From the NCBI GenBank assembly GCA_019090385.1, contig JAHRWB010000219.1, positions 1 through 41,779 of the forward strand: a stretch of DNA of 41,779 nucleotides, written 5' to 3'. The notes beneath the pieces were generated by a model. That model had not been told where the DNA came from, made no database searches, and saw only the letters and a program-made list of their open reading frames with translations. Origin of the DNA: Pseudomonadales bacterium (lineage in GTDB: Bacteria; Pseudomonadota; Gammaproteobacteria; Pseudomonadales; Azotimanducaceae). Each line of letters opens with the position of its first letter. Position 1 is the stretch's first letter. The translations under genes and the position numbers were made by a program. Of this stretch, positions 1-8,427 are shown piece by piece.

Positions 1-4
1 ACGT

Positions 5-247
5 TTAGTCCACTTCATCGGCGTCTTCAAGCCCGGGCAGGCGCACGTTCCTCGCCGGTACAACCGTTGAAATCGCGTGCTTGTATACCATCTGACTGAC
101 TGAGTTCTTCAGCAAAACAACAAACTGGTCAAAGGATTCGATCTGGCCTTGAAGCTTTATGCCATTTACCAGATAAATTGACACAGGTATTCGCTCTTTG
201 CGAAGCGTATTAAGGTAAGGGTCTTGTAATGAATGCCCCTTAGACAT
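5..247 (-). CDS. hfq: RNA chaperone Hfq
   Basis: This is an 80-residue Sm-like protein that forms a hexameric ring and pairs small RNAs with mRNAs in the cytoplasm. The sequence shows the Sm1 and Sm2 core, Gln8 in the N-terminal proximal-face region, and the diagnostic Tyr55-Lys56-His57 (YKHAIST) of the uridine-binding pocket. The C-terminal tail is short and acidic, giving a length like Pseudomonas Hfq (82 aa) and shorter than the E. coli protein (102 aa). The start is fixed by a strong AAGGAG seven bases upstream. It lies 39 bp downstream of miaA on the same strand, the usual miaA-hfq arrangement. hflX, its common downstream partner, would lie outside the window. The identification is firm. 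Confidence 0.98.
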   Translation of the reverse strand: MSKGHSLQDPYLNTLRKERIPVSIYLVNGIKLQGQIESFDQFVVLLKNSVSQMVYKHAISTVVPARNVRLPGLEDADEVD

Positions 248-252
248 TTTTT

Positions 253-260
253 CTCTCCTT
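253..260 (-). promoter_or_regulatory. Ribosome binding site of hfq
   Basis: The minus strand reads AAGGAGAG directly upstream of the hfq ATG, with about seven bases between the GGAG core and the start codon. It is one of the strongest Shine-Dalgarno matches in the window, in keeping with high hfq expression from a gene otherwise co-transcribed with miaA. Confidence 0.8.
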
Positions 261-286
261 CTGACTATATGGGCTGCAGTACTGAT

Positions 287-1282
287 TCATGCAATATGCG
301 CCGAACCCATTACTATGGGGTCGGACTCAATCATTTTCAAGACAACTTCGACAGCATTCTCATTTAATGAGTCGATACGACGCTGAACCGGCCACTTTCT
401 CAGCCAGGTGAGTTGCCGTTTTGCGAGCTGGCGCGTAGCAGCCTGGGCTGCTGCTATCATCTCGACCCCAGTTAATTCTCCTTGTAAAAACATCCACATC
501 TGTCGATAACCAACACAGCGCATACTAGGTAATCTGACAGTTAAATCACCCCGCTGGTGTAATTTACGTACTTCTTGCTCAAAGCCACTTTCCAGCATTT
601 GAACAAAGCGTTGTTCTATGCGCTGATGCAAAATGGCACGCTCAGGTTCTAATGAACACTCTATAAGCCGACAGGACAAACGCTCGTCCAGGGCCTGGCT
701 CGTTGCTTGTTCTTCCCAGAACCTGGATATCGGTTTACCCGTAGCGCGAAAAACCTCCAGCGCTCTCTGGATACGCTGACTGTTCTGCGGATGAATACCC
801 TCAGCGGCTTTTGGGTCCACCCTGGCGAGTTCATCGTATAACGATGGCCAACCCGCCTGTTCGGCCTGATGAGCAATATCCTGGCGTATTTGTGGGCTGG
901 CCCCGGGCAGTTCTGCCAAGCCTTCTTTAAAGGCCTTAAAATATAACGAGCTACCACCTACCAAGACCGGCAAGCGCCCTTGAATAAAAGACGCTTTTAC
1001 TAATTGATCTGCATCCTGTTGAAAGCTTGCCGCCGAGTATGTATCTCGAGGATCAATAATATCCACTAGCGCATGCGGGTATGTTTGCAAGATATCAGCG
1101 CTTGGTTTTGCGGTCCCGATATCCATGTCCCGGTAAACCAGGGCAGAATCGACACTAATAATATCAATGGGCAGGTGTTCAGCCAATTCCAATACAACCT
1201 GGGTTTTTCCCGAAGCTGTCGGTCCCATTATGCTTAAAACGGTATTCTGAGGCACTTTCTTCGGAGCGGCCATAGAACTCAT
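287..1282 (-). CDS. miaA: tRNA dimethylallyltransferase MiaA
   Basis: MiaA transfers dimethylallyl from DMAPP to N6 of A37 in tRNAs that read UNN codons, the first step towards ms2i6A. The 331-residue length is normal for the family. The P-loop GPTASGKT lies near residue 20, followed by SVDSALVYRDMDIGTAKP, whose Asp and Thr handle the tRNA base and substrate, and by the family block QNSQRIQRALEVF. The start ATG overlaps the mutL TGA (ATGA), implying translational coupling; a second in-frame ATG three codons later is also possible. The arrangement mutL-miaA-hfq matches E. coli and Pseudomonas. Confidence 0.97.
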   Translation of the reverse strand: MSSMAAPKKVPQNTVLSIMGPTASGKTQVVLELAEHLPIDIISVDSALVYRDMDIGTAKPSADILQTYPHALVDIIDPRDTYSAASFQQDADQLVKASFIQGRLPVLVGGSSLYFKAFKEGLAELPGASPQIRQDIAHQAEQAGWPSLYDELARVDPKAAEGIHPQNSQRIQRALEVFRATGKPISRFWEEQATSQALDERLSCRLIECSLEPERAILHQRIEQRFVQMLESGFEQEVRKLHQRGDLTVRLPSMRCVGYRQMWMFLQGELTGVEMIAAAQAATRQLAKRQLTWLRKWPVQRRIDSLNENAVEVVLKMIESDPIVMGSAHIA

Positions 1283-3138
1283 TGACCCCTCAAAAACAAG
1301 CTATCCAGCTCTTTTATGCTCCGAGTCACATAGGTTGGCCGCCCATGGTTACACTGCCCGGAGTTTTCCGTTTGTTCCATTTCTCGTAATAAGGCATTCA
1401 TTTCTTCAAGGCTCAGAATGCGGTTTGCGCGTATCGATGTATGACAAGCCAGTGTGGCCAGCATATCATCCTGGTGCTCTAGCATACGTGCACTTTGACC
1501 ATACAGTTTTAAATCTGCCAATACATCTCTCAGCATGCGCTCCACATCCGAGTTCATCAGCAATGCTGGAATCTCACGAACCAGGAGCTCAGTGGGTGCA
1601 ACCCGGTCTACACATAAGCCAAGACCTTCCAGAAAAGCATGCGCGTCCTCCACCTGATCCGCCTCCTGCTGCGTCACCTCAACCTCAACAGGAACCAGCA
1701 AGCGCTGGCGAATTTGATCTGAACGCTGCTGCTTCATTTTCTCATAAGTGAGGCGCTCATGGGCTGCGTGCATATCAACAATAACCAGCCCCTCCTCATT
1801 TTGGGCTAAAATGTAGACACCGTGCAATTGTGCAATTGCATACCCCATGGGCGGCGTTGTGCCCGACTCCTGGCTACTGCCAGCAGCAACAGTATGCCCA
1901 AACGGCGAATCCAGCACTCGCCCTGTGTAAGCAGAAGCACCCTGAACCCCCAGGGCTGAATAAAGCGGCCTGCGCACATCGGCCAAACCTAACCGACCCT
2001 GAGAGCCCTCAGCGGCTCCTGGTAAAGAGCCCTCAGCGGCTCCTGGCAAAGAGCCCTCAGCGGTTCTTAATAAACAGCCCTCGGCGGTTCTTGTAAACAC
2101 ACCCTCAACGCTATGCCCCATCTCCTGACTCTCGGGCCGAAGATCACGCAATACTTTATTGAGTATGCCAAATATAAAATCGTGAACTGACCGACCCTCA
2201 CGAAATCGCACCTCATGTTTTGTCGGATGCACATTAACATCAACCCCGCCGGCATCCAGCTCCAAGTACAAAACAAAAACCGGGTGTCTCCCATGAAAAA
2301 GCACATCACGGTACGCTTGCCTTATGGCATGCGCTACCAGCTTGTCTCTCACCGCCCGCCCGTTAACATAAAAAAATTGCTTGTCGGCGTGACTCCGTGA
2401 AAAAGTTGGCAGGCCAACCCAACCATACAATCGAATACCTGCTCTGGCTTCGTCAAGAAAAACTGAATTGGCCACGAACTTATTACCTAAAACTACAGAC
2501 AACCGTCTATTGAAGCCGGTCTCATTATCAGCAGCCTCTAAGCGCCTGATTACCTTGTTAGACTGCTGTAACTCCAAGCCCACACCCATATGAGCCAGGC
2601 TAAGCCGGTCAAACACATCTTCGATATGATTGAGCTCAGTACGCTCAGTCTTCAAAAATTTACGCCTCACGGGCGTATTATAAAAAATATCCAACACCTC
2701 AACGCTGGTGCCCTGGGTATGAGAAGCCGGTTCAATTTCAAGCACTTCACCCTGCCTCACTCTTACTCGCCAGGCATGCGGCTCCTCTTCAAAAGCAGAA
2801 GTAAGCGTTAGCCGAGATACCGATGCAATACTGGCCAGCGCCTCGCCCCGAAAACCGAGAGTGGCTATTTCGTCCAAGTCTTCGGCTGCATTTATTTTAC
2901 TCGTCGCGTGGCGACTAAGCGCCAGACCCAGGTCATCATGATGTATACCCAAGCCATTATCCTGGACAAGAATGCGTTTTATTCCACCCTGCTCAAGGGA
3001 AACAGATACCTGAGAAGCCTGAGCATCCACTGCATTTTCAAGCAACTCTTTGATAATGGAAGCCGGTCGCTCAACGACCTCGCCCGCAGCAATCTGGTCC
3101 GCAACAAAACTGGACAATGTGTGAATACGATGGCCCAT
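1279..3138 (-). CDS. mutL: DNA mismatch repair protein MutL, endonuclease type
   Basis: MutL links MutS mismatch recognition to strand removal. The 619-residue protein has an N-terminal GHKL ATPase (DQIAAGEVVERPASIIKELLEN, DNGLGI, GFRGEAL) and the transducer domain. A low-complexity linker at about residues 345-380 holds octapeptide repeats of the AEGSLPGA type, followed by the dimerisation domain. The C-terminal domain keeps the metal-binding endonuclease signature DMHAAHERLTYE (D455, H457, E461, E466), plus an ACH segment near C565 and C-x-HGRP near C596. This resembles Pseudomonas MutL and not E. coli MutL, which lacks the motif; strand nicking by MutL itself is therefore expected (family knowledge). 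The gene starts 4 bp after amiB ends and overlaps miaA by 4 bp. Confidence 0.97.
   Translation of the reverse strand: MGHRIHTLSSFVADQIAAGEVVERPASIIKELLENAVDAQASQVSVSLEQGGIKRILVQDNGLGIHHDDLGLALSRHATSKINAAEDLDEIATLGFRGEALASIASVSRLTLTSAFEEEPHAWRVRVRQGEVLEIEPASHTQGTSVEVLDIFYNTPVRRKFLKTERTELNHIEDVFDRLSLAHMGVGLELQQSNKVIRRLEAADNETGFNRRLSVVLGNKFVANSVFLDEARAGIRLYGWVGLPTFSRSHADKQFFYVNGRAVRDKLVAHAIRQAYRDVLFHGRHPVFVLYLELDAGGVDVNVHPTKHEVRFREGRSVHDFIFGILNKVLRDLRPESQEMGHSVEGVFTRTAEGCLLRTAEGSLPGAAEGSLPGAAEGSQGRLGLADVRRPLYSALGVQGASAYTGRVLDSPFGHTVAAGSSQESGTTPPMGYAIAQLHGVYILAQNEEGLVIVDMHAAHERLTYEKMKQQRSDQIRQRLLVPVEVEVTQQEADQVEDAHAFLEGLGLCVDRVAPTELLVREIPALLMNSDVERMLRDVLADLKLYGQSARMLEHQDDMLATLACHTSIRANRILSLEEMNALLREMEQTENSGQCNHGRPTYVTRSIKELDSLFLRGQ
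2003..2098 (-). repeat. 4 x 24-bp tandem repeat in the mutL linker
   Basis: Four adjacent 24-bp units lie at 2003-2026, 2027-2050, 2051-2074 and 2075-2098. Units 1 and 2 differ at one base; units 3 and 4 have diverged further. The unit is a multiple of three, so copy changes would lengthen or shorten the MutL linker by eight residues (AEGSLPGA type) without breaking the frame. Confidence 0.92.
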
Positions 3139-3142
3139 GCGC

Positions 3143-4474
3143 TTAGCCGGCTGGGATCAGCAGCACCTGACCCACGATGATTTTGTCATTTCTCAAATTA
3201 TTAGCCTGACGAATTCGCCGCGTACTAACCCGGTGCCTGGCTGCAATACCCGAAAGTGTATCGCCACGAACAATGACATAACGATTCGTCGACTGCCTGG
3301 GCTGTGAGGCGAGCCAAGTGCCCGGCGGTGGATTGACCGACAAAGGGCGCTTTAGACCCTGAAAAATCGCCCGAGCCAGTTTTTTCTGATACCCGGGGTT
3401 GGCCAAATTACGAGCATCCCTGGGATTAGAGATATACCCGGTTTCTATCAATATTGAGGGAATATCCGGAGACTTCAGTACCACAAAACCCGCTTGCTCT
3501 ACACGTTTTTTGTGTAAGCGTGTGACCCCTGCAAGCGCATTTAACACAGATTCACCAGCCTGGATGCTTGCCGAGCGGTTGGCGTTCATAGAGATATCCA
3601 GTAACACCGAGGCGAGCAAATCGTCCTTGTCACCCAGATTAACTACCCCTACACCCCCAATTAGATCTGAGTGATTGGCCCGCTCAGCCAGCCATTTGGC
3701 AGTTTCGCTTGATGCGCCTTTTTCGGAAAGCGTATAAACAGAAGCCCCCCTGACTTTGGAGCTGCGAAAGGCATCTGCATGTATAGATACAAACAGATCT
3801 GCGCGTTGATCCCGTGCCAGTTGAGGGCGCTTCTCAAGCGCAACATAATAATCTCCGTCTCGGACCAACATTGCTGCGAACCCAGGCTCAGCATCCAGCA
3901 TTTTTTTTAATTCAGCGGCAATCTTGGCAACCACACGTTTTTCTTGAATACGCCCATAACCAATTGCACCTGGATCTTCACCACCATGACCACTGTCTAT
4001 GGCTACCAGCACAGGTCGAAGCCCCCGAGCAGGCCGAGCTATGGGCGTATTAGGCACTTTTTTTGCCCCGAACAAGTCCAGCACCAAGCGATGTCCATAG
4101 GGGTCCACGGGTTTTAGCTGAAAACTATTGGGGCTCAGCTTCTGTTTAGTATCCAGCACCACACGAAAACCCCTTTTAGGCCGGTTAGCCGTACGTACGC
4201 CGGTAATCAAACTCTGAGCCGTGTCGACCTGGGCGGCACGAAAACCGGCAACAGCCCGGGTATTTTCTATGTCGATTACCACTCGATTCGGGTTCGGCAG
4301 GGTAAATACTCTGAACTTCACTGCATCCGAAGTATCCATCACCACTCTCACGTAGTCTGGTGCCTGATGAATTCTCACGCCCTGAAATTCAGCAGCGGCC
4401 ACCAATCCAGCCACCAACATGGTGCTCACACTCAGTAAACAGACCATGATTTGGCGCAACAGCCCGACAAACAT
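3143..4474 (-). CDS. amiB: N-acetylmuramoyl-L-alanine amidase AmiB with LysM domain
   Basis: AmiB is a periplasmic zinc amidase that cleaves the stem peptide from N-acetylmuramic acid during septum splitting. From this start the protein is 443 aa: a signal peptide (hydrophobic run ending LVAAA), an AMIN domain (VRIHQAPDYVRVVMDT onwards), the Amidase_3 domain with AIDSGHGGEDPGAIG, EKRVV, SIHADAF and the catalytic Glu in ILIETGYISN, and a C-terminal LysM (YVIVRGDTLSGIAARH). The frame stays open to a TTG at 4549, but that start would overlap tsaE and put 25 odd residues before the signal peptide. ATG 4474 gives the usual architecture and length. The gene sits between tsaE and mutL as in E. coli. 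Confidence 0.95.
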   Translation of the reverse strand: MFVGLLRQIMVCLLSVSTMLVAGLVAAAEFQGVRIHQAPDYVRVVMDTSDAVKFRVFTLPNPNRVVIDIENTRAVAGFRAAQVDTAQSLITGVRTANRPKRGFRVVLDTKQKLSPNSFQLKPVDPYGHRLVLDLFGAKKVPNTPIARPARGLRPVLVAIDSGHGGEDPGAIGYGRIQEKRVVAKIAAELKKMLDAEPGFAAMLVRDGDYYVALEKRPQLARDQRADLFVSIHADAFRSSKVRGASVYTLSEKGASSETAKWLAERANHSDLIGGVGVVNLGDKDDLLASVLLDISMNANRSASIQAGESVLNALAGVTRLHKKRVEQAGFVVLKSPDIPSILIETGYISNPRDARNLANPGYQKKLARAIFQGLKRPLSVNPPPGTWLASQPRQSTNRYVIVRGDTLSGIAARHRVSTRRIRQANNLRNDKIIVGQVLLIPAG

Positions 4475-4526
4475 AGAAGCACTCAGCACACGACAGCCAT
4501 GCCTCAAATGCGTAAATAAGAAGTCT

Positions 4527-4955
4527 CTAATTAAGCTCTGCGTATTCAACTGTTCTACCCGGCTGACTCTCAGAAATACTAATTATGATATCTGCACTGG
4601 GTAGTTTACCAGAAGCGCGCTCCGGCCACTCCACCAACTTGATAGCTTGTTCCTCAAGCATTTCTTCAAAACCAATAAAATCCAGTTCGTCAGGGTTTTC
4701 AATTCTGTAGAAATCAAAATGATATAATGCCAGTCCATCGCCTGCGTATGTCTCGACCAGGGTATAGGTCGGGCTTTTCACTCTACCACTGTAACCCAGT
4801 GCTCCTATCAAGCCCCTTGCCAGGGTAGTTTTTCCCATGCCAATTTCACCCACCAAAAAAATAAGCTCATTGCCTTTCAAATGACCGGCCAACTCCCGGC
4901 CATAATCCAGCATAGCTATCTCATTCGCTATATAGCGCCTATCACGCTGTTTCAT
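4527..4955 (-). CDS. tsaE: tRNA threonylcarbamoyladenosine biosynthesis ATPase TsaE
   Basis: TsaE is the ATPase of the TsaBDE complex that installs t6A at position 37 of ANN-decoding tRNAs. The 142-residue protein contains the Walker A loop GEIGMGKTTLARGLIGALG, the family block VKSPTYTLVETY, and HFDFYRI with the downstream LVEWPER segment. It is slightly shorter than E. coli TsaE (153 aa). Its ATG overlaps the nnr stop by 4 bp, so the two genes are probably translationally coupled, and amiB follows downstream. This is the conserved nnr-tsaE-amiB-mutL order. Confidence 0.96.
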   Translation of the reverse strand: MKQRDRRYIANEIAMLDYGRELAGHLKGNELIFLVGEIGMGKTTLARGLIGALGYSGRVKSPTYTLVETYAGDGLALYHFDFYRIENPDELDFIGFEEMLEEQAIKLVEWPERASGKLPSADIIISISESQPGRTVEYAELN

Positions 4956-6508
4956 GAATTCTGAAGCTCGCGCAAACAGGGCAACAAATCAGTAGCCACC
5001 AAACCCATCGCTCCCTCTCGCTCCACCGCGAGATCCGCAGCCGCACTATGCAAACATACGCCAGCCCGGGCAGCACGCCCACAAGAAACACCCTGGGCCA
5101 AAAAGGCTGCAATCACACCGCTTAACATATCCCCCATACCGGCTGTGGCCATGGCCGCGTTGCCATGCATGCATACGCCAGTATTCTCATCGCTAATCAC
5201 AGTTCCCGCACCCTTTAGTACAATACTTGCCTGGTATTTTTGACTCAGCTCTCTGGCAGCTGCAAACCGGTCTTGTTGAACCTCTCCGGGCGAGCATCCC
5301 AGTAATCTCCCCGCTTCACCAGGATGGGGCGTGAGTATTTTTTCTGGCAGATCCCTCAACCTAGACGCCAACGCCGGAATCCGGGCTACCAAATTTAAAG
5401 CATCTGCATCAAAAAGCATTGGCATTTGGTATTCGAGCGCAAGCTGTAAAAATCCTTGTCCCCAGGATCGCGTACCCAGTCCTGGTCCAATAACAAGAGA
5501 CGATACACGCTCCATCAATGCCTCAATCTGCCCCTCAAACAGTCCCTGTGCATGCCCTATTAAATGATGGTCATGATCGCCAAGCGGCGACACATCATCC
5601 ACGCCCAGCGCCATGAGTTCCGGTTGTCGGCTCAACAAACCAGCAAGGTGCTCAGGGCGGGTAATCACAGAAACCATACCTGCACCACAGCGCAGGGCGG
5701 TTTGTGCTGTCATACATACCGCTCCCCCCATGCCCTTATCACCGCCAACAACCAGCACATGCCCGTATTTGTTTTTATTGCTATTCGCTCGAATGTCTCG
5801 TCCAGGCATCTTAGCTGCATAATCAGCCCAATTCAGTGCCTCAACACCCTGAAAAGAGGCCGGAATAGAGGCTGGAATACCCAGCCCATCAAGCACGATT
5901 TCTCCGGCATGAGCAGGGCCTTCTGCAGTGTATAAACCCTGCTTGGCCACTATAAAAGTAACCGTTAAATCTGCTCGAACAGCACTTCCATGCACGCAGC
6001 CGGTGTGCGAATTCAACCCAGAAGGCAGGTCTATGGCCAGAATCGGAATTGCCCAGCTATTAAGTGTATCTATGCACTGCTTATATAAAGGTCGAACATC
6101 TCCGGACAACCCCGTACCCAGCATGGCATCAACGATTACACCGCACTGGTTTAGATTCTCCATGCCCACTTTAGTCGTTAATTCCTGAATCTTCAGGCCA
6201 CATTGCAATGCCCAATCTCGAGCAATTGCCGCGTCCCCCTTTAGCGTATCTGCAGAACCCAATTGTATTAGGCAAACTGGCAAAGATCGCTGCAACGCCA
6301 GGGCCGCAACAATATATCCATCGCCGGCATTATTACCGCTCCCACAGATAATGCCGATCTTTCCGGTATATCGACTAAGCATATGTTCAAAAGCCGCGCT
6401 ACCCGCTTTTTTCATCAGGTGTATACCCAAAATACCTTCTTGTTCAATCGCTCGTGCGTCTATTGCTCGCGCCTGTTGTCCACTATAAAGAAATGAGTCA
6501 GCATGCAT
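4952..6508 (-). CDS. nnr: Bifunctional NAD(P)H-hydrate repair enzyme Nnr
   Basis: This metabolite-repair enzyme combines an N-terminal NAD(P)HX epimerase (YjeF_N) with a C-terminal ADP-dependent NAD(P)HX dehydratase. In the N-terminal part, the region with GSGNNAGDGYIVAALAL and VDAMLGTGL is the epimerase Rossmann fold. In the C-terminal part, KYGHVLVVGGDKGMGGA, LTPHPGEAGRLLG and GNAAMATAGMGDMLSG are the dehydratase signatures. The start at 6508 (MHADSFLYSGQQARAID) gives 518 aa and leaves 38 bp to the divergent queG. An ATG 21 codons upstream would overlap queG and add a non-conserved extension. Confidence 0.95.
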   Translation of the reverse strand: MHADSFLYSGQQARAIDARAIEQEGILGIHLMKKAGSAAFEHMLSRYTGKIGIICGSGNNAGDGYIVAALALQRSLPVCLIQLGSADTLKGDAAIARDWALQCGLKIQELTTKVGMENLNQCGVIVDAMLGTGLSGDVRPLYKQCIDTLNSWAIPILAIDLPSGLNSHTGCVHGSAVRADLTVTFIVAKQGLYTAEGPAHAGEIVLDGLGIPASIPASFQGVEALNWADYAAKMPGRDIRANSNKNKYGHVLVVGGDKGMGGAVCMTAQTALRCGAGMVSVITRPEHLAGLLSRQPELMALGVDDVSPLGDHDHHLIGHAQGLFEGQIEALMERVSSLVIGPGLGTRSWGQGFLQLALEYQMPMLFDADALNLVARIPALASRLRDLPEKILTPHPGEAGRLLGCSPGEVQQDRFAAARELSQKYQASIVLKGAGTVISDENTGVCMHGNAAMATAGMGDMLSGVIAAFLAQGVSCGRAARAGVCLHSAAADLAVEREGAMGLVATDLLPCLRELQNS

Positions 6509-6546
6509 CACTTGATTGGGCCCAATAAATAAAGTGCAAAGTATAA

Positions 6547-7701
6547 ATGATGAACCTTGAAGCGCTGGCATGCCAGATAAAATCCTGGGGTCTGGAGTTA
6601 GGATTTCAGGATATCGCCATAACCAATGTCGATTTACAGGCCTACGCCCAACATTTACAGAACTGGCTGGCGAATGATCACCACGGGGATATGTTATATA
6701 TGGCCCGCCATACCCAAAAACGCTTGCATCCGGAGCAATTACAACCCGGCACCTGCAGGGTAATTTCAGCCCGCATGGATTACCTGCCCAAAGCTACCCT
6801 ACCCAGGGACATACTAGCCCAGCCAGACAAGGCCTATATCGCCCGCTACGCTCTGGGACGGGACTATCATAAACTCATCAGAAAACGATTAGCGAAACTG
6901 GCCGACAGAATAAATCAGGCCATTGCAGAATCACCAACGCAGGAATTGCCAGCACCGGAATATCGTGCATTCACGGACAGCGCACCAGTCTTTGAAAAAG
7001 CCCTGGCCGAAAAAGCGCACCTGGGATGGATAGGCAAAAATACCTTGTTGATAACGCGAGATGCAGGCTCCTGGTTTTTCTTGGGCGAAATCTTTACCAA
7101 TATCCCCCTGCCCATTTCACTAGACACTGCCAATGAACCAAAAATGAATCACTGCGGCAACTGCCGAGCATGCATAAGCATTTGTCCAACAAATGCACTT
7201 GTAGGCAACAATCAGCTTGATGCCAGAAAATGTATCTCTTATTTAACCATTGAAAACCCCGCGGGTATCCCCAAATCTCTGAGGCCACTAATAGGAAACA
7301 GAATCTTTGGCTGCGATGATTGTCAGCTTATCTGCCCCTGGAATAGTTACGCGAAACACACAAGCGAAGTCGATTTTCACCCGCGCCACAACCTGGACAG
7401 GGAGGCCCTGTTAGTGCTGTTCGCCTGGAACGAAGACGATTTTCTTCGAAATACTCGTGGCAGTGCAATCCGACGAATAAAATTCTGGCAATGGCAGCGC
7501 AATATAGCCGTCGCATTAGGCAACGCAAACACTTCTCGCGCATTGACTAGCGCACTAAGCAACAGACTGGCAGAGCTTCAGGCAGAGCAAGCGCAAAACG
7601 GAGTTCTTATTGAACATATTCAATGGGCGCTGAGCCAACATCCAAAACAATCCCTGGTCCAGACAACCATAATACCAACTATCAACACACAATCGACTTG
7701 A
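6547..7701 (+). CDS. queG: Epoxyqueuosine reductase QueG
   Basis: QueG is a cobalamin-dependent iron-sulfur enzyme that reduces epoxyqueuosine to queuosine at position 34 of GUN tRNAs. The 384-residue protein carries two cysteine clusters that bind [4Fe-4S] centres: CGNCRACISICPTNAL with a later cysteine in DARKCISYLTIE, and CDDCQLICPWN. The family block FEKALAEKAHLGWIGKNTLLI is present just before. The C-terminal helical repeat region is as in E. coli QueG (379 aa). It is divergent from nnr and convergent with orn. Confidence 0.96.
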   Translation: MMNLEALACQIKSWGLELGFQDIAITNVDLQAYAQHLQNWLANDHHGDMLYMARHTQKRLHPEQLQPGTCRVISARMDYLPKATLPRDILAQPDKAYIARYALGRDYHKLIRKRLAKLADRINQAIAESPTQELPAPEYRAFTDSAPVFEKALAEKAHLGWIGKNTLLITRDAGSWFFLGEIFTNIPLPISLDTANEPKMNHCGNCRACISICPTNALVGNNQLDARKCISYLTIENPAGIPKSLRPLIGNRIFGCDDCQLICPWNSYAKHTSEVDFHPRHNLDREALLVLFAWNEDDFLRNTRGSAIRRIKFWQWQRNIAVALGNANTSRALTSALSNRLAELQAEQAQNGVLIEHIQWALSQHPKQSLVQTTIIPTINTQST

Positions 7702-7757
7702 CCTCTTACTTTGCTTGTAAGCTAAAGCCAACGCAAAACTTCTAATTTGATAGTCCA

Positions 7758-8303
7758 CTATTTAAATAGGTGTTCTCTATAAATCTCAAGCTCTTTAATG
7801 GATTCCAGTATATCTGCGAGCGCCAAATGCTCGCCCTTTTTCACCACGAGCGCTAATACTTCCGGCCTCCATCGTCGAGCCAATTCCTTTAAGGTGCTGA
7901 CATCGATAATACGATAATGTAAATACTTCTCCAGATCAGGCATATGCCTGGCCAAGAACCTGCGATCCTGCCAAATGCTATTTCCACACAGTGGTGCAGT
8001 ATTTTTTTCTACATGCTGCTCAAGAAATGCCAGCGTCAATGCTTCCGCTTCGGTTTGCGTTACACTCTCTTCTCCGCGCACCCGGGCCAGTAATCCGGAA
8101 TTAGTGTGATGAGAAACATTCCACTCATCCATATCTTCCAGGTAATGCTCTGGCTGCTCAATAGCCAGCTCCGGCCCCCGGGCGAGAATATTCAATTCAG
8201 AATCCGTAACGAGTGTGGCCATTTCAATTATGACATGCCGGTCCGGCTCAAGGCCCGTCATCTCCAGGTCCATCCAAACCATTTTATCCGAACTTTGGGT
8301 CAT
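7758..8303 (-). CDS. orn: Oligoribonuclease Orn
   Basis: Orn is a 3'-5' exoribonuclease of the DEDDh family that degrades di- and oligoribonucleotides, including pGpG from c-di-GMP breakdown. The 181-residue sequence has exonuclease motif I ([10 protein letters not shown], Asp and Glu ligands), motif II around [15 protein letters not shown] and motif III around [13 protein letters not shown] with the His and Asp. Its substrate link to c-di-GMP turnover is relevant because a FimX-like receptor lies 4.5 kb away. It is transcribed opposite to psd from a 124-bp shared intergenic region. rsgA, often adjacent, is absent. Confidence 0.97.
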   Translation of the reverse strand: MTQSSDKMVWMDLEMTGLEPDRHVIIEMATLVTDSELNILARGPELAIEQPEHYLEDMDEWNVSHHTNSGLLARVRGEESVTQTEAEALTLAFLEQHVEKNTAPLCGNSIWQDRRFLARHMPDLEKYLHYRIIDVSTLKELARRWRPEVLALVVKKGEHLALADILESIKELEIYREHLFK

Positions 8304-8343
8304 TTTTACAACTCCACAATTTTGGCAAGCCTAGCATAAAGCA

Positions 8344-8372
8344 CTGTCACATCTGCTGCAGAGATGTATTAT
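8344..8372 (+). promoter_or_regulatory. Candidate sigma-70 promoter of psd
   Basis: In the orn-psd intergenic region, CTGTCA (8344-8349, 4/6 match to the -35 consensus) is followed by a 17-bp spacer and TATTAT (8367-8372, 5/6 match to the -10). Transcription would begin near 8379, about 50 bases before the psd ATG. This is a sequence match only. Confidence 0.45.
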
Positions 8373-8427
8373 TATCCAGGCCCATAACATAGGGGCGGAA
8401 TACATAGGCGAGCTGCACAGAGAATGC

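Noticed and set aside
5564-5935. Plus-strand open frame of 123 codons inside nnr
   Set aside because: It overlaps conserved YjeF/Nnr motifs on the other strand and its translation shows no recognisable protein features.
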